DNA of 64,000 nucleotides from Bacillota bacterium (lineage in GTDB: Bacteria > Bacillota > Clostridia > Lachnospirales > Cellulosilyticaceae). Under the pieces are notes generated by a model. The model was not told where the DNA came from and did not search any database. It saw only the letters and a program-made list of their open reading frames with translations. The translations under genes and the position numbers were made by a program. The stretch covers positions 1 to 64,000 of the forward strand of contig JAEZJJ010000004.1 of NCBI GenBank assembly GCA_023436395.1. Reading direction: 5' to 3'. Shown one piece after another: positions 52,859-61,212 of the stretch. How positions within the stretch are numbered: the first letter of the stretch is position 1; each line of letters begins with the position of its first letter.

Positions 52859-52952
52859 TTTATGCATACTACCATAAATAGGTATAAAAGTTGAATTAGG
52901 TGTATACACTATAACAACGAATGATAACGATTATGCCTATGGAGGAGTGAAT

Positions 52953-53657
52953 ATGCATTTATTGGATCGGATAGAAGAATATACACAAGATATTAAAAAG
53001 AATTCCTGTGTATATGAGATACAAAAATCAGGCATTGAAGTTCTGTGTAAATATATTACTAATAGTGGTTTGAATGTACCAGAAGATGATTTTGATAGGC
53101 AAATGTTGAATAAGTTGTTATTTTATTGGCTCCCTCGTAATAAAAAATACTTAAGTGAGGTGGAAGCCTATCAGATTATCTACACAATACAAGATGTTTA
53201 TCACTATATTAGGAAAATGAGCCAAATCGAAGAAACAGATACAGACACTCCCACCATTCTAGAAAGTTATGGACAAGAGTATATGAGAGTATATAAAGCC
53301 AAGAATATGCTTTTGAAAATGACTAAAGACCCAGTTGTTTCTGTGAATCCTATAGTAATTGCTTTGGACAAATATAAAGAAAAGAAGAAAAAGAATAGTT
53401 ATACTGACCTTGCTACAACTTATGAACAAGCCATTTTTAAAGTGCAAGAGTGTAAAGAGGGTGGACAAGTTATTCTTACTAAACTAGGGCAAGATAAACC
53501 TTATAAATTACTATTAGAATATCCAGTATATAAGTACTTAAAGGTAGGAGATATGATGCATGCAGTGATTAAGCGTAAATTATTTTACGTTTATTGGGAA
53601 GTGGAAGAACTGAAGTTTTATTATCTGCCTCAAGCTCAGGAATTTTTTGTACTGTGA
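52953..53657 (+). CDS. Hypothetical cytoplasmic protein
   Basis: 234 aa, not recognised. The first 90 residues are helical. The centre is Lys-rich (YKEKKKKNSY, about residue 150), and the C-terminal 70 residues look beta-rich and aromatic (YKLLLEYPVYKYLKVGDMMHAVIKRKLFYVYWEVEELKFYYLP). No transmembrane segment or catalytic motif. The ATG at 52953 is chosen because GGAGGAG lies five to six bases before it; an in-frame GTG at 52947 overlaps that site. Its leader carries the DnaA-box cluster and a terminator, so expression may be attenuated. Confidence 0.7.
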   Translation: MHLLDRIEEYTQDIKKNSCVYEIQKSGIEVLCKYITNSGLNVPEDDFDRQMLNKLLFYWLPRNKKYLSEVEAYQIIYTIQDVYHYIRKMSQIEETDTDTPTILESYGQEYMRVYKAKNMLLKMTKDPVVSVNPIVIALDKYKEKKKKNSYTDLATTYEQAIFKVQECKEGGQVILTKLGQDKPYKLLLEYPVYKYLKVGDMMHAVIKRKLFYVYWEVEELKFYYLPQAQEFFVL

Positions 53658-53730
53658 TACCTAGAAATGGATATTCATCTTGAAATAACGTGGTTAATAT
53701 GCGTATAATAAAAAGCAGATTAGAGGATTT

Positions 53731-53760
53731 AAGGTTCATAAAATTTTTATGAACCTTTAT
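53731..53760 (+). terminator. Intrinsic terminator after the 52953 gene
   Basis: A perfect 11-bp stem (53731-53741 with 53747-53757), a 5-nt loop and a short T-run. Confidence 0.75.
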
Positions 53761-53792
53761 GAAGTTTTTTATATAAAGAAAGGAAGTGCACT

Positions 53793-54917
53793 ATGAAAAT
53801 TACATTATTGCTGGCTCAGTGTACATCAGAAACTCTAAAATATAGTTTAGACATCATACAAAAAGTATTAAAAGAATTAGATGTTGAAGTACATAAAATA
53901 GACCTTACTAAATTACCATATTTTGAAGGGAAGAAAGGCAAAGAAATAGAAAGAATTATGCAGACCATTGAAAGGAGTAAAGGTGTTATTGCTATGACGA
54001 TGGTCCCTATGTTAGGGATGCATGGTGCTATGCAGAGTTTTTTTGATACAGCAACACTTTATGAAGGACATTATTTCAATAAACCACTATTAGCTATTAC
54101 TTATAGTGAGTGGCTAGGAGAACAAGAAGCGGCTAACTCAATGCTCAGGTGTTGGAATATCTTAGGTGGCAATGATGGGGGAAAACTATTTCTTAATAAG
54201 CAAACCGATCTTACTCAGGTACAAGGACATTTAGAACGAGAAGTAGAGGATTTTTATCGTTTGATTAAGCAAGAACGATTAGTGATTAAGTCTAGTGAGC
54301 ATATAATTTTTCAAGGAATGAAGAGTAATAATAACCCAACACTTAAATCAACTCAAGGTAATCAAATGTCTGAAATGGACATGGGGAAAACAGGAGAAAT
54401 TAGGAGTTTTGCAGATATCATAAGAGGAGAACGCATACAAGAGGAGCCAAAAACTGTAATAGAACCAACTATCAATCTATCTACTAAGGAACAGACAATA
54501 AAAGAAATAGCAAGTTTAATTCAAAGAGAAGCACAGGAAGATGGCTTTAAGGAATTTAATACTGGAATTTATACAAGACCGCCCCATATTTTAGGGGGGA
54601 ATACAAGTAGTAGGAAATTGCAACAAATACCCCACTATTTTATTGCACAATTTGATAAGGAGTTAGCTTTAGCACTTAAATATCATGTGACAGATAGCAA
54701 TGAGGAAGGTTATATTATCATCAAAGAGGGGGATTGTTTATATAAGGAGAAGTTGGATGAGGCACCTACAGTAGAGATGATTTTAACAGAAGAAGTGCTA
54801 GAGTCTATTCTAAGTAAAAAAATCACTTATCAAAAGGCTTTTATGTTAGGTAAATTAAAGGTAAAAGGTAATTTTGCTATTTTGCCTAAATTAGATCAAA
54901 TTTTTAAAGCATTGTAA
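53793..54917 (+). CDS. Flavodoxin-like / SCP2 sterol-carrier-like fusion protein
   Basis: 374 aa. The N-terminal 165 residues have a flavodoxin/NAD(P)H-dependent FMN reductase-like pattern (MKITLLLAQCTSE, SKGVIAMTMVPMLGMHGAMQSFFDTATL, FNKPLLAITYSEWLG). A polar linker of about 90 residues follows. The C-terminal 110 residues resemble an SCP2 lipid-binding domain, ending in the typical KITYQKAFMLGKLKVKGNFAILPKLDQIF. Possible role: redox chemistry on, or transfer of, a hydrophobic ligand. No CxxC motif. GGAAGTG precedes the ATG. Co-transcription with the HIT gene 20 bases downstream is likely. Confidence 0.65.
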   Translation: MKITLLLAQCTSETLKYSLDIIQKVLKELDVEVHKIDLTKLPYFEGKKGKEIERIMQTIERSKGVIAMTMVPMLGMHGAMQSFFDTATLYEGHYFNKPLLAITYSEWLGEQEAANSMLRCWNILGGNDGGKLFLNKQTDLTQVQGHLEREVEDFYRLIKQERLVIKSSEHIIFQGMKSNNNPTLKSTQGNQMSEMDMGKTGEIRSFADIIRGERIQEEPKTVIEPTINLSTKEQTIKEIASLIQREAQEDGFKEFNTGIYTRPPHILGGNTSSRKLQQIPHYFIAQFDKELALALKYHVTDSNEEGYIIIKEGDCLYKEKLDEAPTVEMILTEEVLESILSKKITYQKAFMLGKLKVKGNFAILPKLDQIFKAL

Positions 54918-54937
54918 TTTTGAAGAAAGAGGTATAA

Positions 54938-55357
54938 ATGATGAGTACAGAGTGTGTTTTTTGTAAAATAGCAAGGGGAGATATTCCTTCCTTTACTATT
55001 TATGAAGATGATTTGTTCAAGGTAATCTTAGATCGTTTTCCAGCTGCGCCAGGTCATGCTTTGATTATTCCTAAGGTACACTATAAGGATATGTTTGAAC
55101 TCCCTCGAGAAGTGTCTGAGGCGCTATATCCTCTAGCACAAAAAGTGGCTACTCAAATAAAAAAGGCAGTGGGTGCAGAAGGTATGAATGTTGTTCAGAA
55201 TAATGGTGAAGTAGCGGGACAAAGTGTTTACCACTTCCATTTGCATTTAGTACCTAGAAAAGCAGGGGATGGTATTATTTTAAATAAGAGTTCAAAGGGA
55301 GATACTGCTTTAGAAGAGTTAGAAATGATTTTAAAACAAATACAAGAAGTGAAATAA
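54938..55357 (+). CDS. HIT family nucleotide hydrolase
   Basis: 139 aa. The histidine triad His-Phe-His-Leu-His is at residues 99-103, with catalytic His101 in YHFHLHLVPR. The N-terminus CVFCKIARGDIPSF with two cysteines is typical of Hit/HINT-like enzymes. It would cleave dinucleotide polyphosphates or AMP-linked compounds. It starts at 54938 (a second ATG follows at once). It sits 20 bases after the flavodoxin-SCP2 gene and ends at a two-way terminator. Confidence 0.92.
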   Translation: MMSTECVFCKIARGDIPSFTIYEDDLFKVILDRFPAAPGHALIIPKVHYKDMFELPREVSEALYPLAQKVATQIKKAVGAEGMNVVQNNGEVAGQSVYHFHLHLVPRKAGDGIILNKSSKGDTALEELEMILKQIQEVK

Positions 55358-55368
55358 AGAGATTAAAT

Positions 55369-55404
55369 AAAGGGTTATGAAACAGAAAAGTTTCATAACC
55401 CTTT
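55369..55404. terminator. Bidirectional terminator between the HIT gene and asnB
   Basis: A perfect 15-bp stem (55369-55383 with 55390-55404) with a 6-nt loop and A/T-rich flanks, between convergent genes. Confidence 0.88.
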
Positions 55405-55417
55405 ACTATTGTGATGA

Positions 55418-57244
55418 TTAGTTTTCAAAATATACTTTATACCAAGTTAAGAACATAAATACTGTCCAAATCTTACGACTGTTATCAGCCTTACCGATTT
55501 TATGGTTATCTAACAGAGTAATTAACTCATTTGCATTGAAATAATGATTTGCAGCAGAAGAAGTAAATGCCTCTTTAACAACGTTATAGTATTTATCCTC
55601 CTTCAGCCATACACGAATAGGAACAGGGAAACCAAGTTTCTTTTTGTTTGCTACAGCAGGAGGTAAATTGCGTTTAGCTGCAAGTCTCATAGCATACTTA
55701 GTGTTTTCTTTATTCACACGATATTTAACAGGTACCTTAGAAGCTACCTCAAACACTTTACGATCTAGGAATGGAACACGTACTTCGAGAGAGTGTGCCA
55801 TACTCATTTTATCTGCTTTGAGAAGGATGTCTCCAGAAAGCCACATATGCATGTCTACATATTGCATCTTAGTGATATCATCTTTGTCTTTGACTTTATC
55901 ATAAATGGGTTTAACCATCTCAAATGGATTGATGGCAGAGGTGGTTATTTTTAGGAGTTTTTTGCGTTCTTCTTCAGAAAACATATAGGCATTTCCAAGG
56001 AAGCGTTCTTCAATATCTTTGCTAGCACGAATTAAGAAGTTCTTACCTTTAAAATTAAAAGGTAAGGCTTGAGCAACACTTGCCAAGAATTTACGTAGAC
56101 CCTTTGGAAGTTTACGATACCCAGCTGAATCTAAGGGTTCTTTATAGATGTTGTATCCTCCAAAGAATTCATCTGCCCCTTCGCCTGAAAGTACACCTTT
56201 AACAGTCTCACTTGCTAAACCACATACAAAGTATAGAGCAACAGCGGCAGGATCGGCTAAAGGCTCATCCATGAAGTATTGTACTTTAGGAAGAACGTCC
56301 CAATATTCTTCAGGGGTAATAACTTTATTCATGTTAGGAATATTAATTTCTTTAGAAAGTTCTTGGGCATAGTTAATTTCATTGTATTGTTCATTAGCAA
56401 AGCCAACCGTAAAGGTATGATCCCCATTAAAGCAACTAGCTACATAGCTAGAGTCAACACCACTTGATAAGAAGGATCCTACTTCTACATCACTAATTTT
56501 ATGTGCTTCAATAGATTCCTTCATTTGTGCATCAATAGCATCCACATAACTTTCTAGTGTACCATCAGTTTCATTAAAAATAGGTTCCCAATAACGAGTG
56601 ATGGACATTTCACCATTTTTAATAACAAAATAGTGAGCAGGTGGTAATTTAAAGATGCCTTTAAAGAAGGTTTCTGGAAGGGCGGAGTATTGGAAAGTTA
56701 AATAAGTTTCCAAAGCTTCTTCATTGAGCTCCTTATTGACGCTAGGATGTTGTAAAATTGCTTTAATCTCAGAGGCATAAATAAAGCCATCTTCAGTTTG
56801 GGTATAATAAAAAGGTTTAATGCCAAAGAAGTCTCTTGCACCAAAAAGGGTATTGTCTTCTCGATCCCAAATAACAAAGGCAAACATACCACGAAGATGA
56901 GATAAAAGGCTTGTACCATATTCCTCGTAACCGTGCACCAAAACCTCAGAGTCTGAGTGGGTTTTAAAGACATGCCCTTTTGCAATAAGATTCTCTCTGA
57001 TTTCTTTATAATTATATATTTCACCATTGAATGTGAGTACAAAGCGTTCATCCTCATTGTAAAGAGGTTGAGCACCTGCTTCTAAGTCTAGAAAACTTAA
57101 TCGTCTAAATCCCATATGAATATGTGCATCACTAAACTTCCCAGAACTATCTGGCCCACGATGGGCGATGCTATCCATCATATTTGTGAGTATTAACTCT
57201 TTATTTTCAATATTTGTATTTACAAAGCCACAAAAACCACACAT
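55418..57244 (-). CDS. asnB: Asparagine synthase (glutamine-hydrolysing)
   Basis: 608 aa cytoplasmic enzyme making asparagine from aspartate, glutamine and ATP. The glutaminase nucleophile Cys2 follows Met1 (MCGFCGF). RRLSFLDLEAGAQP and NGEIYNYKE are class II amidotransferase motifs. The synthetase P-loop is SSGVDSS near residue 260. The C-terminal region includes EGADEFFGGY and KADKMSMAHSLEVRVPFLD. AAAGGAG lies about nine bases before the start. A minus promoter is proposed at 57278-57306. No T-box leader is visible upstream. Confidence 0.95.
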   Translation of the reverse strand: MCGFCGFVNTNIENKELILTNMMDSIAHRGPDSSGKFSDAHIHMGFRRLSFLDLEAGAQPLYNEDERFVLTFNGEIYNYKEIRENLIAKGHVFKTHSDSEVLVHGYEEYGTSLLSHLRGMFAFVIWDREDNTLFGARDFFGIKPFYYTQTEDGFIYASEIKAILQHPSVNKELNEEALETYLTFQYSALPETFFKGIFKLPPAHYFVIKNGEMSITRYWEPIFNETDGTLESYVDAIDAQMKESIEAHKISDVEVGSFLSSGVDSSYVASCFNGDHTFTVGFANEQYNEINYAQELSKEINIPNMNKVITPEEYWDVLPKVQYFMDEPLADPAAVALYFVCGLASETVKGVLSGEGADEFFGGYNIYKEPLDSAGYRKLPKGLRKFLASVAQALPFNFKGKNFLIRASKDIEERFLGNAYMFSEEERKKLLKITTSAINPFEMVKPIYDKVKDKDDITKMQYVDMHMWLSGDILLKADKMSMAHSLEVRVPFLDRKVFEVASKVPVKYRVNKENTKYAMRLAAKRNLPPAVANKKKLGFPVPIRVWLKEDKYYNVVKEAFTSSAANHYFNANELITLLDNHKIGKADNSRKIWTVFMFLTWYKVYFEN

Positions 57245-57277
57245 ATGTAAGGGCTCCTTTCATTTTTGTACACATAG

Positions 57278-57306
57278 ACTTTAACATATCTCATAGTTAA
57301 AAGCAA
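57278..57306 (-). promoter_or_regulatory. Putative promoter of asnB
   Basis: Minus strand: TTGCTT, 17-bp spacer, TAAAGT. Confidence 0.4.
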
Positions 57307-57379
57307 TGCTACCCTCATTTTCTCTTATTAAGTATTGCCGAAAGTTCAAAGAATAAACCATAAATTGATGGGATAATTA

Positions 57380-57408
57380 TTGACTTCATAAATAATCAAA
57401 AGTATTAT
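57380..57408 (+). promoter_or_regulatory. Putative promoter upstream of the malic enzyme gene
   Basis: TTGACT (57380-57385), 17-bp spacer, TATTAT (57403-57408). It is about 250 bases from the start codon, so another promoter nearer the gene is possible. Confidence 0.4.
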
Positions 57409-57655
57409 TAAAATGATAGGAAAAAACAATAGATATTGCTAGAAGATGCAAACTTACATAAAGAGAATCAGGGCTCATAAGTAACATAAAATATAGTAAA
57501 ACGGGTTTTACTAGATACAAGATGTTCTTGTGAGCTGAATTTTTTAGTAAGTATACAGGATAAAAGTACATCCTAGCATAGTACTTTATGAAAGAGAAGA
57601 GATAAGGGGCATAGACATTTTCATAAGGGAAAGTAAGGAAAAAGGAGATATGAAG

Positions 57656-58810
57656 ATGAACTTAAGAGAACAAGCTTTAGAGATGCACGAAAAATGGCAA
57701 GGTAAACTAGAGATTGCTTCAAAAGCGAAAGTAGATAGCAGAGAAGCATTGTCTGTGTGTTATACACCAGGTGTAGCAGAACCATGTAAAGAAATTGTTG
57801 CAGACAAAGAGAATGTTTATAAATATACAATGAAAGGCAATACAGTAGCTGTCATATCGGATGGAACAGCTGTTTTAGGATTAGGGGATATTGGACCTGA
57901 AGCGGCTATGCCGGTTATGGAAGGAAAGGCTGTATTATTTAAAGAATTTGCAGGAATCAATGCTATTCCTATCTGTATTGATACAAAAGATACAAACGAG
58001 ATTATTCAATTTGTAAAACAGATTGCACCTACTTTCGGTGGAATTAATTTAGAAGATATTTCGGCACCTAGATGTTTTGAAATTGAAGAAGCACTTAAGA
58101 AAGAATTAGATATTCCAGTATTTCATGATGATCAACATGGAACTGCTATTGTGGTTTTAGCTGGAATTGTTAATGGCCTTAAGGTGGCTGGTAAACAAAA
58201 AGAAGATGTAAAAGTTGTTGTAAATGGTGCAGGATCAGCAGGAATTGCTATTACAAAACTTCTTTTACATTATGGGTTTAAAGATGTTACGGTTGTTGAT
58301 AGAATGGGTATACTAGAAGTAAGTGAAGAATGGATGAACTGGGCACAAACTGAACTTTCAAAAGTAACAAATCCTAGAGGATTAAAGGGGGATTTAAAAA
58401 TGGCCCTTGAAGGTGCAGATGTATTTGTAGGTGTTTCGGCACCAGGTATTGTTTCCAGTGAGATGATTACAAGTATGAATAAAGATGGTATAGTATTTGC
58501 GATGGCTAATCCAGTACCAGAGATTATGCCTGATTTAGCAAAGGCGGCAGGTGCTAAAGTAGTGGGAACAGGACGTTCGGATTTTCCAAATCAAGTGAAC
58601 AATGTGCTTGTATTCCCTGGTATCTTTAAAGGGGCACTTATGGCAAGGGCTGGGCAAATTACAGAAGATATGAAAATTGCAGCGGCTATAGCTATTGCTA
58701 ATATGGTGAGTGAAGAAGAATTAAATGATGAAAATATTTTACCACAGCCATTTACACCAGGGGTAGCAGATGCAGTTGCTAAGGCTGTTATGGAGATGGC
58801 TGGTAAATAA
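57656..58810 (+). CDS. Malic enzyme (malate dehydrogenase, decarboxylating)
   Basis: 384 aa short bacterial form that converts malate to pyruvate and CO2 with NAD(P). Motifs: VCYTPGVAEPC near residue 38, the metal-binding stretch FHDDQHGTAIVVLAG near 160, and the dinucleotide fold VVNGAGSAGIAITKLL near 190. FAMANPVPEIMP and GTGRSDFPNQVNNVLVFPGIF are characteristic. The ATG at 57656 is preferred over 57650 because GGAG is eight bases upstream of it and only two from the other. murG follows 14 bases later. Confidence 0.94.
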   Translation: MNLREQALEMHEKWQGKLEIASKAKVDSREALSVCYTPGVAEPCKEIVADKENVYKYTMKGNTVAVISDGTAVLGLGDIGPEAAMPVMEGKAVLFKEFAGINAIPICIDTKDTNEIIQFVKQIAPTFGGINLEDISAPRCFEIEEALKKELDIPVFHDDQHGTAIVVLAGIVNGLKVAGKQKEDVKVVVNGAGSAGIAITKLLLHYGFKDVTVVDRMGILEVSEEWMNWAQTELSKVTNPRGLKGDLKMALEGADVFVGVSAPGIVSSEMITSMNKDGIVFAMANPVPEIMPDLAKAAGAKVVGTGRSDFPNQVNNVLVFPGIFKGALMARAGQITEDMKIAAAIAIANMVSEEELNDENILPQPFTPGVADAVAKAVMEMAGK

Positions 58811-58824
58811 AGGAGGACTAACAG

Positions 58825-59880
58825 TTGAAAACAATTGTACTTACAGGTGGGGGCACAGCAGGACATGTGACACCAAATTTAGCATTAATACCAAGTCTTA
58901 AGGAAAATGGATGGGATATTAAATATATTGGTAGCCATCAAGGGATTGAGAAAGACTTAGTCACAAAAGCTAATATACCTTATTATGGCATAGCCTCAGG
59001 TAAGTTACGTCGCTATTTATCAGTAGAAAACTTAAAAGATCCTTTTAAAGTTGTAAAAGGTTATTTTGATGCTTGCAAGTTACTAAAGGAGATAAAGCCT
59101 CAAGTAGTATTTTCTAAAGGCGGATATGTAACAGTACCAGTTGTACTGGCAGCACATAAATTAAAAATTCCTGTTATTATTCATGAATCAGATATGACAC
59201 CAGGACTTGCAAATAAAATTGCTATTAAAAAAGCTAAAACAGTATGTGTAAATTTTGAAGAGACCCTTAAATATGTAGGAGACAAGGGCATTTATACAGG
59301 TTCACCTATTAGAGAAGAACTTTTTAAGGGAGATAAAGAGATTGGTAGAGAACTTTGTGGCTTTAAAGAGGATAAACCGATACTTCTTATGATGGGAGGT
59401 AGTTTAGGTGCAAGGAAGATTAATGAAGTTTTAAGAGAAGCCTTACCTTCTTTAACCACTAAGTTTAACATTATTCATATATGTGGTAAGAATAATTTAG
59501 AGGAGAAATTAATAGGAAAAACGGGATATAAACAGTTTGAATATGTAGGAGAAGAATTACCTCATTTGTTAGCAGTCACGGATTTTATGCTATCAAGAGC
59601 AGGAGCAAATGCATTAGCTGAGATTGTAGCTCTTAACATTCCAAGTTTATTGATTCCTCTTTCAGCAGTAGCAAGTAGAGGGGATCAAATATTAAATGCT
59701 AAAGCCATGAAGAAAAAAGGGTACTGTGAAGTTTTAGAAGAAGAAAAACTGACTAAAGAAAGCCTATCCAAGATGCTTAATGATGTATATAGACATCGTA
59801 AAGAGTATATAAATAAGATGAGAGAAGCAACAGAACTGAGTGGGATACAAAAGATTATGCTAGAAATACAAAAATATTAA
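58825..59880 (+). CDS. murG: UDP-N-acetylglucosamine--N-acetylmuramyl-(pentapeptide) pyrophosphoryl-undecaprenol N-acetylglucosamine transferase
   Basis: 351 aa membrane-associated glycosyltransferase that makes lipid II from lipid I. The G-loops are visible: TGGGTAGHVTPN at the N-terminus and MGGSLGARKINE near residue 190, plus FSKGGYVTVPVVLAA and the nucleotide-sugar site LSRAGANALAE near 250. It begins with TTG, placed correctly after AGGAGG; no ATG is available nearby. It lies outside any mur/fts cluster, directly after the malic enzyme gene. Confidence 0.95.
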   Translation: MKTIVLTGGGTAGHVTPNLALIPSLKENGWDIKYIGSHQGIEKDLVTKANIPYYGIASGKLRRYLSVENLKDPFKVVKGYFDACKLLKEIKPQVVFSKGGYVTVPVVLAAHKLKIPVIIHESDMTPGLANKIAIKKAKTVCVNFEETLKYVGDKGIYTGSPIREELFKGDKEIGRELCGFKEDKPILLMMGGSLGARKINEVLREALPSLTTKFNIIHICGKNNLEEKLIGKTGYKQFEYVGEELPHLLAVTDFMLSRAGANALAEIVALNIPSLLIPLSAVASRGDQILNAKAMKKKGYCEVLEEEKLTKESLSKMLNDVYRHRKEYINKMREATELSGIQKIMLEIQKY

Positions 59881-59911
59881 TAGATAAACTTTATGAAAAT
59901 GGGGGATAAAC

Positions 59912-60973
59912 ATGTTTACAAACAAACAAGATGTAGAAATGATGAGGAAATTAGCAGAGGGAGAACTTGATAGCTTACTAGAACAAATTAATAGTAGTAA
60001 AAAGGCACTTTTAAAGGCGGAAACAGTTGAAGAGATTATTGCCATAAGAAGTAAAATTCAAGAAACCACTAAAGGTGCAACTGATTTTGTGCAACAAATT
60101 GATCAAATGGTTTATAATGTTGACATGCATAAAAAAGTTATTGGGAAGCATATCAATCAGTTAATGTCCTTAGAGCAAACTCTAGAGAATGAAGTAGGTG
60201 TTAGCAAGTCTAAAGGTAAGAATATAGCTGATAAGTCAGTAGATATGAGGGAATTAGTTCATGAGATGCAAGATAAAATACAAGCATCTGTTGAAAGAAC
60301 GAATCAAATGGAACAGTTGCTAGTCGTTATAGCAGGAACAATTAAAGGAATTAATGCCACAGGTCAATCAATGAAAAAGCAAGTTAAAACATTTATAGAA
60401 ACGGCACAAAATGTTACTAGTAATATTTCTGGGATTTCATCTATTGCAGAACAAACTAATTTGTTAGCACTCAATGCTTCTATTGAGGCAGCAAGAGCAG
60501 GTGAGGCAGGGAAAGGTTTTGCTGTGGTAGCTGAAGAAATTAGGAAATTATCAGATGGTACTAAAGAATTATTAGAGCATATGACTCAATCTCTAGGTGA
60601 CTTAGAGAATGCATCTATGAAAACAAGTGAAGAAGTAGAGGCAACAACAGTAGGTATTGAGAAAATCACTTCAGAAATTCAAGAAGTAGATAAAAATATT
60701 CAAGATAGTAAAATTACTACTAATTCAATTAAGAGTGAAATTGAAAAAATGACTATATATGTAAAAGAAATAGAGACATCTATTAAAGCAAGTAAAGAAC
60801 AAAGTGAAATTAGTCATATTGATTATATAAAAGAAACGATATTAGATTTAAAAGAAAATGAACAAGGCCTAGTAGATGTTATAGAAAATATGAAGACATT
60901 GATAAATACTTATGAGAATTTAAAAGTAACAATTAATCAATTAAATAGTTTCAAAATTCTCAGTGGCAAATAA
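59912..60973 (+). CDS. Soluble methyl-accepting chemotaxis-like protein
   Basis: 353 aa with no transmembrane helix. The N-terminal helical part (residues about 1-100) has no recognised sensor. The MCP signalling domain has the canonical hairpin tip EQTNLLALNASIEAARAGEAGKGFAVVAEEIRKLSD near residue 190. It could feed a CheA/CheW array or another histidine kinase. No che gene is in the window. The ribosome site is weak (GGGGGAT). It starts 31 bases after murG, so read-through from that unit is likely. Confidence 0.87.
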   Translation: MFTNKQDVEMMRKLAEGELDSLLEQINSSKKALLKAETVEEIIAIRSKIQETTKGATDFVQQIDQMVYNVDMHKKVIGKHINQLMSLEQTLENEVGVSKSKGKNIADKSVDMRELVHEMQDKIQASVERTNQMEQLLVVIAGTIKGINATGQSMKKQVKTFIETAQNVTSNISGISSIAEQTNLLALNASIEAARAGEAGKGFAVVAEEIRKLSDGTKELLEHMTQSLGDLENASMKTSEEVEATTVGIEKITSEIQEVDKNIQDSKITTNSIKSEIEKMTIYVKEIETSIKASKEQSEISHIDYIKETILDLKENEQGLVDVIENMKTLINTYENLKVTINQLNSFKILSGK

Positions 60974-61007
60974 GGTATAAATGTCATTGAATTGTAAGTA
61001 ATAGGTT

Positions 61008-61036
61008 AGATTCCCCCTTTGTACTGGGGGAATTTT
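61008..61036 (+). terminator. Intrinsic terminator after the chemoreceptor-like gene
   Basis: An 8-bp GC-rich stem (ATTCCCCC 61010-61017 with GGGGGAAT 61026-61033), an 8-nt loop and TTT. Confidence 0.75.
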
Positions 61037-61138
61037 GTGTTGAGGACATAATAACAACATAATTTTTAATAATAAAAAATAGGGATAAAAATAATAATAA
61101 AACAAATTCTAAAGTAAAGTAGTAAAGGACTACATTAC

Positions 61139-61167
61139 TTGACACAGATGTTTTATAATAATACAAT
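61139..61167 (+). promoter_or_regulatory. Promoter of pyrG
   Basis: TTGACA (61139-61144), 17-bp spacer, TACAAT (61162-61167). No hairpin lies between it and the start codon, and no G-run at the start site, so Bacillus-type CTP attenuation is not seen. Confidence 0.65.
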
Positions 61168-61212
61168 AAAAAAGTTAGTGTGAGAATATAATATACGGTT
61201 GAGGTGAAAAAG

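Larger units (their letters stand above)
52593..52952. other. 360-base non-coding region with DnaA-box cluster, promoter and terminator
   Basis: No protein gene is supported. In order: DnaA-like boxes from 52606, a consensus promoter at 52728-52756, a 5' hairpin at 52764-52787, a perfect terminator at 52827-52858, and then about 95 AT-rich bases up to the ribosome site of the next gene. See the separate entries and findings. Confidence 0.7.
57245..57655. other. Divergent region between asnB and the malic enzyme gene
   Basis: 411 bases, AT-rich. It contains an asnB promoter candidate at 57278-57306 (minus) and a plus-strand candidate at 57380-57408 that would give a leader of about 240 nt. 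I recognise no riboswitch or T-box in it. Confidence 0.45.

Noticed and set aside
52593..52952. Chromosomal replication origin proper
   Set aside because: There is no dnaA, dnaN, rpmH or gidA next to it and no switch in gene direction at this point. A DnaA-binding regulatory or titration site is the more careful reading.
57245..57655. T-box or riboswitch upstream of asnB or the malic enzyme gene
   Set aside because: I looked for the T-box core and known aptamer motifs on both strands and saw none.
61139..61212. CTP-dependent attenuator in the pyrG leader, as in Bacillus subtilis
   Set aside because: There is no G-run at the expected start point and no terminator hairpin between the promoter and the start codon.
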